Shown: positions 17,245 to 25,059 of the stretch, piece by piece
How positions within the stretch are numbered: position 1 is the first letter of the stretch
Layout of the letters: each line of letters begins with the position of its first letter
DNA from: Cryomorphaceae bacterium
GTDB taxonomy: Bacteria > Bacteroidota > Bacteroidia > Flavobacteriales > Schleiferiaceae
Assembly (NCBI GenBank): GCA_003566715.1
Contig: PXCF01000135.1
Span: 1 to 64,000 of the forward strand
Direction of reading: 5' to 3'
Length of the DNA stretch: 64,000 bases
Translations under genes and position numbers: made by a program
The notes under the pieces: generated by a model
Databases searched by the model: none
Seen by the model: only the letters and a program-made list of their open reading frames with translations
What the model was told of the DNA's origin: nothing

Positions 17245-18069
17245 ATGACAATAAAACAAATTTTCGGCTGGAGCTTTTTGACAACATTACTTTTGTCAAC
17301 CGTTGCTTGTATGCAAGACGATATTTCTGACCGCATCAATACAGGTGATGCCAACGATAGAGATAAACGCAATGTGATCGTTAGATACAATGCCTATATC
17401 GAAGATCAAGTAATCAATAGAGACACGCTTTACACCAACATCTTTGGTGAAGGTTTCAGACTCGAAGAGGTAGAGTTTATGCTCACCAACTTTCGCTATA
17501 TTTCACAAAACGAAGAAGACACCATTTGGATGGATTTAGAAAACCACGCGTTTTTTAATATCGACGAAAAGTCTACTAAAATCGGTAATCTTCCTCAAGG
17601 CAGTTACAACGGGAGAATCTTTTTTGATATTGGTGTAAACGATAGTCTACACGCCATTTTAAAAGGTGACACCAACTCCATTTTCATGTCGGACTCGCTC
17701 TTTATTATCGATGAGCCGAGCTTTTTGGCCAATAACCTTCTTTGGAACATCGACACCATTGGCTACCTGATGTGTCGCATCAGAGGTCAGGTGTATGACA
17801 CCCTATTTGGTCACCCAGACACCACCACATCGTTCAGCATGCTGGTTGGCGGACCGGCGCACTTTATTGAAATGAGTGTTGAAGCGAACTTCAGCATCAA
17901 CGTGAGTTCGGAAATAGTCTACATTCTTGACTGGGATATTGATGAGGTGTTTAATATTTACCCGCTTCTCTCCTTCCCAGAGATGGGTTCGTCCTTGTTC
18001 AACGCCACACAATTTCAAACCTCAGGCATCATCAGAGATACCCTGGATGGATCATACTTTTTAAGATAA
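17245..18069 (+). CDS. MbnP-like lipoprotein (first of tandem pair)
   Basis: A 274-residue lipoprotein (MTIKQIFGWSFLTTLLLSTVAC, lipidated Cys22). The layout follows the MbnP-like family. A short beta strand (NVIVRYNAYIED) and a segment GEGFRLEEVEFMLTNFRYIS correspond to the family's Y/F-x-x-SN-x-R-L core. Then come NHAFFNIDE and LPQGSYNGRIFFDIGVNDS, which parallels VPAGEY--I-F-IGVD. MbnP proteins accompany the MbnH diheme enzyme or copper-handling genes in other bacteria. No MbnH is found here. It lies 12 bp upstream of a second member, so both are one operon. Metal binding is not demonstrated. Confidence 0.65.
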   Translation: MTIKQIFGWSFLTTLLLSTVACMQDDISDRINTGDANDRDKRNVIVRYNAYIEDQVINRDTLYTNIFGEGFRLEEVEFMLTNFRYISQNEEDTIWMDLENHAFFNIDEKSTKIGNLPQGSYNGRIFFDIGVNDSLHAILKGDTNSIFMSDSLFIIDEPSFLANNLLWNIDTIGYLMCRIRGQVYDTLFGHPDTTTSFSMLVGGPAHFIEMSVEANFSINVSSEIVYILDWDIDEVFNIYPLLSFPEMGSSLFNATQFQTSGIIRDTLDGSYFLR

Positions 18070-18081
18070 AAATCATCATTC

Positions 18082-18879
18082 ATGAAACGCTTTAAAATCA
18101 CCTTTCTTTTTTTATCCGTTGGCAGTTTGTTCCTTAGCAGCTGCTCCAGTGACGACGACGCTACTGTTGCGCCTGAAGCAAAGGGGACCGTGCTTTTCGA
18201 TATGAAACTTATTGCCGACAACAATGAAGTTAACAGAGCAGAATTATTCTCTATTGACCAAAGCTACGACTTTCGTATTTTAGAAACCCGCTTCTACGTA
18301 TCCAATGTAGAATTCAAAAACACTACTGGCGACTGGGTAAAAACTGATCCTAAAGTGTTGTTACTCGACATTAGAAACCAAGGGTCAGATGATTTCAAAA
18401 TTTCCGTCCCGGAAGGCGAATACGTAGAGATGCGTTACCTCATCGGACTTGATTCCGCTACCAACCGTTCTTTTCCTACGGACTTTCCACGTGAACACCC
18501 TCTGAGTGCTTTTCAAGCTACCCATTGGAATTGGAACCTTTTCTACCGATTTATAATTGTAGAAGCCCGCGCCAATACATTTGGCAACTTTGTGCCCGAT
18601 ACGGTAACCACCGCTTTTAATACCAATGTTAGTATACACCCCGGTACCGACGAAATGCTGGTTAAAAAAGAACAAACTTTTACCGAAACATTTTCTATAC
18701 AAAAAAACAGCAGTAAGAGACTGGTTTTTCATGTAAATACCAATGATTGGCTTTCTGGTCCTGGTGGAACATGGGATCCCATGACAGAAAATCAAGGGCA
18801 CGCTGAACCACACGATTTTGAACAAACGAAAAAGTTTGGTGCCAATTTTGGCGCGTCGGTCTCGGTGGTCGTAGAATAA
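18082..18879 (+). CDS. MbnP-like lipoprotein (second of tandem pair)
   Basis: A 265-residue lipoprotein; the lipobox region LSVGSLFLSSC is followed by SSDDD, an acidic signal suggesting surface exposure. The MbnP-like core is clearer than in its neighbour: ETRFYVSNVEFKNTTGDW, VPEGEYVEMRYLIGLDSATN, then HPLSAFQATHWNWNLFYRF, the aromatic block typical of the family. A later beta segment carries a conserved H (FHVNTNDWL). The two genes share layout but little identity, so the duplication is old. A strong terminator follows. Role in copper or other metal handling is inferred from family only. Confidence 0.72.
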   Translation: MKRFKITFLFLSVGSLFLSSCSSDDDATVAPEAKGTVLFDMKLIADNNEVNRAELFSIDQSYDFRILETRFYVSNVEFKNTTGDWVKTDPKVLLLDIRNQGSDDFKISVPEGEYVEMRYLIGLDSATNRSFPTDFPREHPLSAFQATHWNWNLFYRFIIVEARANTFGNFVPDTVTTAFNTNVSIHPGTDEMLVKKEQTFTETFSIQKNSSKRLVFHVNTNDWLSGPGGTWDPMTENQGHAEPHDFEQTKKFGANFGASVSVVVE

Positions 18880-18884
18880 TCATT

Positions 18885-18914
18885 GAAAAAGGTCTCGGAT
18901 GAGACCTTTTTTTA
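18885..18914. terminator. Bidirectional intrinsic terminator
   Basis: AAAAAGGTCTC and GAGACCTTTTT flank GGAT. It ends the MbnP-like pair and also the converging pseudouridine synthase gene. Confidence 0.9.
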
Positions 18915-19562
18915 TATCTTATAATTGCTGGTGTAAGACATCATTTCCCCCGTTTTGATGTCTTTAAACGTCAACGTGTGACACAGTAAAGCAATTAACT
19001 CAGGTGGTTTATTGCTTCCATCATACAACGTATCACCATCAATGGGACTGCCCTCGTGACTTAATTGAGCGCGAATCTGATGGTACTTCCCACTCCCTAA
19101 ATGAATTTCGTAAATATTGTTTTCGATGTGCTGATAACGCAAGTCTACGCGCTTACTGTTGTCAACCTTTTTATCAAATATCTGCGCCAACTTACCATCT
19201 GCACTTTTGCGATGCCAGTGCACCAATAACCCTTTATTGGCCTTGAGGGGCCGAACCGTCTTTACCAAGTAGACTTTTTTAATTGTTCTATCCATAAACT
19301 GGGCTTGTAATTCACTAAAGGCTGACTTTTTACGTGCATAAATAACCAAACCCGCCACCGCTCGATCAATAAAATGCAGTGGATGAAGCCCCCACTTTGA
19401 AATTCGCTCCCCCCTACTCAATAATACATTCTCCAGCTTTTTCGTGAGTGAAGGAAAATCGGTTTTACCTGAATCAACAACCAAACCAGCTGGCTTGTCA
19501 ACAACAACATAATCGGCGGTAATGTCTACAATAAATGGATGCTTTTCTGGGTAGGTCTTCAT
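18912..19562 (-). CDS. RluA-family pseudouridine synthase with altered HRLD motif
   Basis: Isomerises uridine to pseudouridine in rRNA or tRNA. The 216 residues fit the catalytic domain without an S4 domain. The active-site block, normally HRLDR or NRIDR, reads LHFIDRAVAGLVIYARK: the catalytic Asp is kept but the preceding Arg is Phe. Further family landmarks are present: VYLVKTV, the late GSGKYHQIRAQLSHEGSPIDGD and LCHTLTF. It is short and starts close to VDITADYVVVDKPAGLVVDS. It lies 12 bp downstream of the LuxE-like gene and may share its transcript. RNA target unknown. Confidence 0.82.
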   Translation of the reverse strand: MKTYPEKHPFIVDITADYVVVDKPAGLVVDSGKTDFPSLTKKLENVLLSRGERISKWGLHPLHFIDRAVAGLVIYARKKSAFSELQAQFMDRTIKKVYLVKTVRPLKANKGLLVHWHRKSADGKLAQIFDKKVDNSKRVDLRYQHIENNIYEIHLGSGKYHQIRAQLSHEGSPIDGDTLYDGSNKPPELIALLCHTLTFKDIKTGEMMSYTSNYKI

Positions 19563-19574
19563 TGTATGTTTGTA

Positions 19575-20561
19575 TTATAATACCATCAGATTACACCCCC
19601 TGGTATCGGCAGCATCATACCGCCCCAACACCTCAAAGGATTCATCTTCGTTAACGACTCCAATATCATCCACTGCAATGAAAGGCATGCTGTGTCTATT
19701 GGCTAAGTCATAAATATTGAGCAACCCGGGACGGCCAGGCAGGCGTATTTCTTTGGGATCGTGAACGTGTCGCGCAGAAACCTTCACCCAAGGCGGTGCC
19801 CGAAATATTCCGTTAGACAAACTGTATGCCTGAGATAACATTTCGGTCATTCCATATTCAGAGTGCACCTGGTCAATTCCAAAAGAAGACTTCAATTCAT
19901 CGTGAAGTTCTTCACGGGTGATTTCCTTCCTTCTCCCTTTCATACCGCCGGTTTCCATCACTATCACATTTTCAAAAACAGTTCTATCTGGATTGGTTTC
20001 TGCCAAATCCAGCAATGCAAAACTAACCCCAATAAGAACAACCTGTCGTCCCGAATTCTTATATTCTACTATATCTTTCTTGAGCTGATCAAGGTTGTTT
20101 AAATAAAAGTCTCCCGCGCCAGAAACCTCAATAAAGTGCTTACACATGTGAATCAACGAAGATCCGGTTCTTTCTAAATAAGATGGCAGCAAACAACAAA
20201 ATGCAAACGCGTTGATGTCACCATAAAATTCTTCAAATCCCCGCAAACAAACCTGGTGATAGTACCCCAAATCGTCTATTTGATGTCGGGAGGTGAAAGC
20301 GCCGGTTGTACCTGAACTGGTGAATACCGCTGCGGATTCTCTTTTGTGTAGATACAAATCGTGCGTTTTGAAAAAGGAAACGGGCAAACAAGGGATTTCT
20401 TTCCAATGCTTTGGCCTAACATCCTTCGCAAACATGGAAACAAACGTATTGTACAGAGTGTTTTTACGATAATGCAAATCAAATAATTTCAATGCATACG
20501 CGTTAAAATCTTGCTCATTTTTTATGCAAAAAATCGTATCTTTGTTGTCTAAATCCAGCAT
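19575..20561 (-). CDS. LuxE-like acyl-protein synthetase / acyltransferase
   Basis: Adenylate-forming enzyme related to LuxE, which activates fatty acids as acyl-AMP and passes them to a protein thiol or CoA. Start set at ATG 20561 (MLDLDNKDTIFCIKNEQDFN), because family members begin close to this motif. The 328 residues hold the P-loop-like FTSSGTTG at about 76-83, the QVHSEYGMTEMLSQAYS block and FIAVDDIGVVNEDESFEVLGR near the end. No luxCD genes are near, so bioluminescence is not implied. Its start codon is one base from the start of the divergent lipoprotein gene at 20563. Confidence 0.82.
   Translation of the reverse strand: MLDLDNKDTIFCIKNEQDFNAYALKLFDLHYRKNTLYNTFVSMFAKDVRPKHWKEIPCLPVSFFKTHDLYLHKRESAAVFTSSGTTGAFTSRHQIDDLGYYHQVCLRGFEEFYGDINAFAFCCLLPSYLERTGSSLIHMCKHFIEVSGAGDFYLNNLDQLKKDIVEYKNSGRQVVLIGVSFALLDLAETNPDRTVFENVIVMETGGMKGRRKEITREELHDELKSSFGIDQVHSEYGMTEMLSQAYSLSNGIFRAPPWVKVSARHVHDPKEIRLPGRPGLLNIYDLANRHSMPFIAVDDIGVVNEDESFEVLGRYDAADTRGCNLMVL
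20511..20544 (+). promoter_or_regulatory. Promoter of the lipoprotein gene, inside the LuxE-like coding region
   Basis: TTG at 20511-20513, 23-bp spacer, TATCTTTG at 20537-20544. It lies in the first codons of the divergent gene and predicts a leader of about 10 nt before ATG 20563. Confidence 0.65.
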
Positions 20562-20562
20562 T

Positions 20563-21042
20563 ATGCGGAAAGTTTTCGTAGGCTTCGTATGTTTTGTTGT
20601 CCTCTTGTCATGCGAGAGTGACAACGACTTTTCTGATATTCCATTTCTGGAATATGTAAGCCACGAATTTAAGGCAAAAGACGAACAACGTTTCATAGAA
20701 ATGAAACTTTACTTCAATGATCGAGACGGAAACATCGGTCTCGAGCCGTGGGATACGGTAGCACCATTCAATCAAGGCAGTATATACTTTAACAATCTGT
20801 GGGTTACGGCTTATTTAGTGAGAAACGGCATCCCTACTGACACCTTCCCCGGTTTTGATGGACGCATTCCGAATCTTACGCCAGAGGGTCAAAACAAGTC
20901 TTTAGAAGGTCACATTTTTTACGATATACGAATAGAACCGACGGCTTTAGGGGATACTATACTTTTTGATTTTGTATTGGTTGATCGCGATCTCAACAGA
21001 TCAGATACAGCGAAAACACCACCCATCAGAATTGAAATATAA
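20563..21042 (+). CDS. Small lipoprotein of unknown function
   Basis: Start set at ATG 20563 rather than the upstream in-frame ATG at 20524, because the -7 box TATCTTTG at 20537 lies between them and the signal then has normal length (MRKVFVGFVCFVVLLSC, lipidated Cys17). The 159 residues continue with ESDNDFSDIPFLEYVSHEF and a beta-rich domain: MKLYFNDRDGNIGLEPWDT, YFNNLWVTAYLV, GHIFYDIRIEPTALG, LVDRDLNRSDTAKTPPI. The pattern of a short Asp/Gly-rich loop, RDGNIGL, recurs in many Bacteroidota lipoproteins of unknown role. No function assigned. Confidence 0.75.
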   Translation: MRKVFVGFVCFVVLLSCESDNDFSDIPFLEYVSHEFKAKDEQRFIEMKLYFNDRDGNIGLEPWDTVAPFNQGSIYFNNLWVTAYLVRNGIPTDTFPGFDGRIPNLTPEGQNKSLEGHIFYDIRIEPTALGDTILFDFVLVDRDLNRSDTAKTPPIRIEI

Positions 21043-21050
21043 TGATACTT

Positions 21051-22382
21051 TCATGACCTTCCTTTCAAAGAAACGAAGGTTTTTTGAGGTTTTACTTTAA
21101 ATAACAAGTAAAGCATCAGCAGAATGGATATCACAAAGAAGACGGCTAACAAAAGAGCCGCTTGCCGCATATCACCGTCATAAATCTGTATGGCCAACCC
21201 AAAAAATAATGTACCAAAAACAATGGCTATTTTTTCTGTTACATCGTAAAAACTAAAAAAACTGGCGGTATTTACCGTTTCCGGCAACATTTTACTGTAG
21301 GTTGAACGGGCCAGTGATTGAATGCCTCCCATGACCAGTCCTACCACACCACCAAGCACGAAAAATTGTATCAGCACGCGAGGGTCATCTGGATTCATTA
21401 AATACGCCGCAATGCAGACCAAGCCCCAAATGACGACGGCAATCATCAAAGACTGTAAATTACCCCATATTTTGGATAAGTAGGCAAATAAGAAGGCTCC
21501 GGCGATAGCAACAAATTGAATGATTAAAATGGTCATAATCAATTTATCAGCCGAGAGTCCCAACTGCTTACTACCGTACAGACTGGCCATCAATATAACC
21601 GTTTGCACCCCCATACTAAAGGCAAAAAAAGCCGCGAGAAACCAATTGAGGTGTGGGGCTCTCTTGATGATTCCCCATACCCGGTTCAAACGTTGATAGC
21701 CCGTCCAGAGATATCCTTTGGTGCCGACCTTCTCCCCCTTCCTTCCGGGTAAGCGAGAAAAGGTGACTTGGGCAAAAGAAGCCCACCAAATACCCACCGT
21801 TGCAAAACTGATGCGTGAGGCTGCTCCGGCATCTTTTAATCCAAATGCTTCCGGCATCTCAATCATAACGAGGTTTAAAATCAACAACAACGCTCCCCCA
21901 ATATAGCCCCACGCAAAACCTTTGGCACTCAGCGCATCGTGATGTTCTTGCGGTGCAATCTCCGGTAAATACGCATTGTAGAAAACAATACTTCCCCAAA
22001 AACCAATACTGGCCAACATACTGGCTATTATGGCATACCAAATGGATTGATTCCCCGTAAAAAACGCAAGGGAAAAACAAGCTGTGGCCCCCAGATAGCA
22101 AAAAAACTTCATGAAACCTTTCTTATTCCCCGTGTGGTCGGCCAGACCAGATAAAAGAGGAGAAATGGCCGCTACAATCAAAAAAGACGCTGATAAAGAA
22201 TAAGAATACAAGGCTGTATTGGCAAAATCACGTCCGAATAAAGAGAGCGACTCCGGTGTTACAGCTTCAAAATAAATAGGGAATACAGCTGTAGCGATGA
22301 CCAACGAATAGACCGAGTTGGCCCAGTCGTAAAACGCCCATCCATTCTGTGCTTTGGTGTATCGACTTTTTCTAAATTGCAT
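21051..22382 (-). CDS. MFS transporter, UMF1 (Atg22-like) family
   Basis: Membrane transporter, substrate unknown, with about 12 helices. Start set at ATG 22382 (MQFRKSRYTKAQNGWAFYDW), since UMF1 proteins begin near the GWAFYDWANSVYSLVIATAV signature and a promoter box lies 5 nt upstream of this ATG; the longer frame from 22439 would run through the promoter. Length 443 residues. Other family landmarks: GSIVFYNAYLPEIA in TM4-5, SAKGFAWGYIGGALLL, and GGIQSLARSTYSKMLPE in the second half. The C-terminus overlaps a terminator of the converging lipoprotein gene. Confidence 0.85.
   Translation of the reverse strand: MQFRKSRYTKAQNGWAFYDWANSVYSLVIATAVFPIYFEAVTPESLSLFGRDFANTALYSYSLSASFLIVAAISPLLSGLADHTGNKKGFMKFFCYLGATACFSLAFFTGNQSIWYAIIASMLASIGFWGSIVFYNAYLPEIAPQEHHDALSAKGFAWGYIGGALLLILNLVMIEMPEAFGLKDAGAASRISFATVGIWWASFAQVTFSRLPGRKGEKVGTKGYLWTGYQRLNRVWGIIKRAPHLNWFLAAFFAFSMGVQTVILMASLYGSKQLGLSADKLIMTILIIQFVAIAGAFLFAYLSKIWGNLQSLMIAVVIWGLVCIAAYLMNPDDPRVLIQFFVLGGVVGLVMGGIQSLARSTYSKMLPETVNTASFFSFYDVTEKIAIVFGTLFFGLAIQIYDGDMRQAALLLAVFFVISILLMLYLLFKVKPQKTFVSLKGRS
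21056..21086 (+). terminator. Likely intrinsic terminator inside the 3' end of the transporter gene
   Basis: ACCTTC and GAAGGT enclose a 13-nt loop and are followed by a T run. It sits just after the lipoprotein stop and within the last codons of the converging gene. Confidence 0.5.
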
Positions 22383-22386
22383 TTGA

Positions 22387-22420
22387 CAAATGTAGGATAC
22401 AGGATTTTTTTTGGTAACAA
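22387..22420 (-). promoter_or_regulatory. Promoter of the UMF1-type transporter, nearly leaderless
   Basis: Minus strand: TTG at 22420-22418, 23-bp spacer, TACATTTG at 22394-22387, followed after only 4 nt by ATG 22382. Confidence 0.65.
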
Positions 22421-22600
22421 TAAATTCCTCATTTGTCACAATTTGTTATGAAAATTAATGACCTTGAAGCATAACAAATCGACTTTTCAAGATATTATTA
22501 ACCCCTAAAACTCATAAAAATCAACTAATAAACACAACATACTTGCAAGAAATTTAAGAATACCATACTTTAGTAGCATTAATCAAATAGAAACACAAAT

Positions 22601-23668
22601 ATGAATATTTCATTTGTTGAAGACCTTATCAAAGGCGCCTCTTACCCGAGCATTACCGTAACCTTTAAAACACACCGCACCTCTCCGGGGGTAACTCAAG
22701 ACCCCATTGTTTTAAAAAATCTTCGAAATGAATTAAAAGAGCGACTCGAAAACGAAATGGACAAAAAGGATGCCCAGCAGTGGATGGAGCGCTTTGATAA
22801 ATTTTCTTCCATGGTAGACCACCAAAATAATCTCGATGGCATGGGGATTTTCTTGGGTGAAAAAGTCGGTATGATCAAACGCTTTCCCTTTGATTTACCC
22901 AACCGCGTTGTTGTAGATAAGAACTTTGCTACGCGTGACTTACTGGTAGGAATAAGCAAGAGCTTGAGATACTACGTAGTCGTTTTATCAAAGGAAACCG
23001 TTGATGTATTTGAAGCCAATGAAGACCGATTTGGTGATTTGGCCGAAATTGAAGGTTTCCCAATGGAAAACCCACGTATACACGCCGACTCTCTGGAAAA
23101 GAGCTTCTCGGATACAGAAGACCGCTACACGGAAGAGTTTTTTAGAGAAGTTGACGAAGCACTGGGTAAAGTTATGCAAAATGAACCTCTGCCTTTAGTT
23201 ATTGTAGGGGTGCGAAGAGTAAGAGATTACTTCATCAAGAAAACCAAGTTTGCCAAAGGCATTATTGCGCAGCTCGATGGATCACGTGATGCTGGAAATG
23301 CTTCTAAATGGCTAGGCGATATTTGGAAAGAAGTGGGAAAAAACATGCGCGAACAAAAAACGCAAATTTTAGAGGAAGCCTTAAATAAAACGAAGCCCGA
23401 GCAAATCACCAACCTCGTATCTGATGCCTACAAGCTTTCAGAGCAAGGACGTGTTCAGCAAATCATTGTCAATCAAGACTTTTTTCAACCTGCCAGAATA
23501 AACAATGGCAACATTGAGCTTTTGGATAAAGCTACAGATGCCAGTGACTACGACGACATCATTGATGAGATCGCTGAACGCACGCTACTTAATGGTGGTA
23601 ATGTGAGTTTTGTGAAAAACGGCGATGTTAATACCGACGCACCTTTCACCGCGATACTGAGATATTAA
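22601..23668 (+). CDS. baeRF-type protein (bacterial archaeo-eukaryotic release factor-like)
   Basis: A 355-residue cytoplasmic protein related to the bacterial eRF1/Pelota-like baeRF families. Matching features: YPSITVTFKTHRTSPGVTQD, the segment PIVLKNLRNEL, the GMGIFLGEKVGMIKRFPFD stretch, RYYVVVLSKETVDVFEAN, and a C-terminal eL30-like domain (LLNGGNVSFVKNGDV...FTAILRY). The GGQ peptide-release motif of true eRF1 is not seen. Family members have been proposed to act on stalled ribosomes or as part of ribosome-targeting conflict systems. It overlaps the DUF456 gene by one base (TAATG), so the two are translationally linked. Confidence 0.75.
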   Translation: MNISFVEDLIKGASYPSITVTFKTHRTSPGVTQDPIVLKNLRNELKERLENEMDKKDAQQWMERFDKFSSMVDHQNNLDGMGIFLGEKVGMIKRFPFDLPNRVVVDKNFATRDLLVGISKSLRYYVVVLSKETVDVFEANEDRFGDLAEIEGFPMENPRIHADSLEKSFSDTEDRYTEEFFREVDEALGKVMQNEPLPLVIVGVRRVRDYFIKKTKFAKGIIAQLDGSRDAGNASKWLGDIWKEVGKNMREQKTQILEEALNKTKPEQITNLVSDAYKLSEQGRVQQIIVNQDFFQPARINNGNIELLDKATDASDYDDIIDEIAERTLLNGGNVSFVKNGDVNTDAPFTAILRY

Positions 23669-24150
23669 TGATAGACATCATCTGGATTATTTTAGGAGGA
23701 CTTTTCCTTCTTGGCGGCATTGCGGGCTCGGTACTTCCCATTTTACCGGGCCCGCCCATCGCTTATGGTGGCATCGTGTTTTTTCAACTATCAAAGTACG
23801 TTGATATATCGTCCAAATGGATGTGGATTCTTGGCCTAGCCGCATTAATTATTACCGTTATTGACTATTTCATCCCCTCCTACTTCACTAAAAAATACGG
23901 GGCACATAAACTGTCTACCCTACTATCGCTGATAGGTATGATTGTAGGATTGATATTTTTTCCCCCGTTAGGATTAATTATCGGACCGTTTATCGGTGCG
24001 TTTCTAGGAGAAATCATCGTTGGACGCGTTTGGCGTCAAGGCCTAAAGAGTGCCTGGGCAACCTTCATTGGTTTTGTTTTTGGCACAATGATGAAGCTCA
24101 TTTATGGAAGTTACTGCATCTTTGTCGTCATTAAATATTACAACGTCTAA
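23668..24150 (+). CDS. DUF456 family membrane protein
   Basis: A 160-residue inner-membrane protein with about four to five helices. The N-terminal LFLLGGIAGSVLPILPGPPI and the Gly-rich IIGPFIGAFLGEIIVGR are hallmarks of DUF456. The family function is unknown; it has glycine-zipper-like repeats. The start overlaps the stop of the baeRF gene (TAATG), implying co-translation. The last residues include a Cys/Tyr-rich end (YGSYCIFVVIKYYNV). Confidence 0.85.
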   Translation: MIDIIWIILGGLFLLGGIAGSVLPILPGPPIAYGGIVFFQLSKYVDISSKWMWILGLAALIITVIDYFIPSYFTKKYGAHKLSTLLSLIGMIVGLIFFPPLGLIIGPFIGAFLGEIIVGRVWRQGLKSAWATFIGFVFGTMMKLIYGSYCIFVVIKYYNV

Positions 24151-24197
24151 ACGAATTTTCATTCCTCGTAAAAATCATCAACTAAATCCCCCAATCA

Positions 24198-25055
24198 ATG
24201 AAACCATTTTATTTTACTAGCCTTGCTTTTTTAGCAATCATCACTTGGTCCTGTGAGAACTTTAAAGACGAAAATGAATCTCTCAAGCTCGAACTTGAAA
24301 AAGCCCAAAACCGAATGCTTGAGCAAGAAGATCTCATCAATGATTTCAGTGAAACCATGTTTGTGGTACAACAGAATCTATCAGAAATCAAACAACGCGA
24401 AAAGAGCATTCAAGATGCAGCTACGCTGGGGTCTGAAAACCTTAAAAATGCACGCCAAGATGTAATCAATGACCTTGAAGCTATTGCTTTAATGATGGAT
24501 GAAAACAAAGAGACCATTGAAGATCTCAATCGCAAGTTTCGCGCATCTGGTAGTCAGAACAACAAACTCAAAAAAGTCATTGACCAAATGACCGCCGACA
24601 TCGCACAAAAAGACTCTTCTATTGTAGTTCTAAGGAGAAATTTGGAAAAAAGCAACTTCCGAATTGCCGAACTACAAAGCCAAATGGATGTTTTGAGAGA
24701 AAAAAAAGAGCGTGAATTGGCCAAAAAAGAAGATGAGCTAAACAAAGCCTTTTATATTGCCGGTGACTACAAAACACTGGAAGAAAAAGAAGTCGTAGAC
24801 AAAGCCGGTGGGTTTATCGGCATTGGTCGTGTAAAAACATTGCAAGATGATCTCAATAAAGATGTGTTTACCGAGATCGATAAACGTACCTTTGAACGTC
24901 TTACTTTAGATGCACGCAAAGCGGAACTTTTAACCACCCACCCGACCGGTTCTTACGAATTTGAAACAGAAGACAAACAAATTAAAGCATTGGTTGTAAA
25001 AGATAAGGATGCTTTTTGGCGAAGTTCTTCAACACTTGTTATCCTTTTGAAATAA
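24198..25055 (+). CDS. Coiled-coil lipoprotein, Cbp1-like
   Basis: A 285-residue lipoprotein (signal MKPFYFTSLAFLAIITWSC, lipidated Cys19). Residues about 20-185 form a long coiled coil with heptad Leu/Ile (ESLKLELEKAQNR..., LREKKERELAKKEDELNKAF). The C-terminal domain (GDYKTLEEKEVVDKAGGFIG onward, ending FWRSSSTLVILLK) resembles proteins named Cbp1-family collagen-binding adhesins in Bacteroidota. The adhesin label rests on family naming and I would not infer collagen binding here. It is 47 bp after the DUF456 gene and 5 bp before the epimerase gene. Confidence 0.7.
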   Translation: MKPFYFTSLAFLAIITWSCENFKDENESLKLELEKAQNRMLEQEDLINDFSETMFVVQQNLSEIKQREKSIQDAATLGSENLKNARQDVINDLEAIALMMDENKETIEDLNRKFRASGSQNNKLKKVIDQMTADIAQKDSSIVVLRRNLEKSNFRIAELQSQMDVLREKKERELAKKEDELNKAFYIAGDYKTLEEKEVVDKAGGFIGIGRVKTLQDDLNKDVFTEIDKRTFERLTLDARKAELLTTHPTGSYEFETEDKQIKALVVKDKDAFWRSSSTLVILLK

Positions 25056-25059
25056 CCTT

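Noticed and set aside
19575-20561. Bioluminescence (lux) gene
   Set aside because: Only a LuxE-like enzyme is present; luxA, luxB, luxC and luxD are absent.
20524-20562. Upstream ATG at 20524 as start of the lipoprotein
   Set aside because: The promoter -7 box lies between this ATG and ATG 20563, and the later start gives a normal lipoprotein signal.
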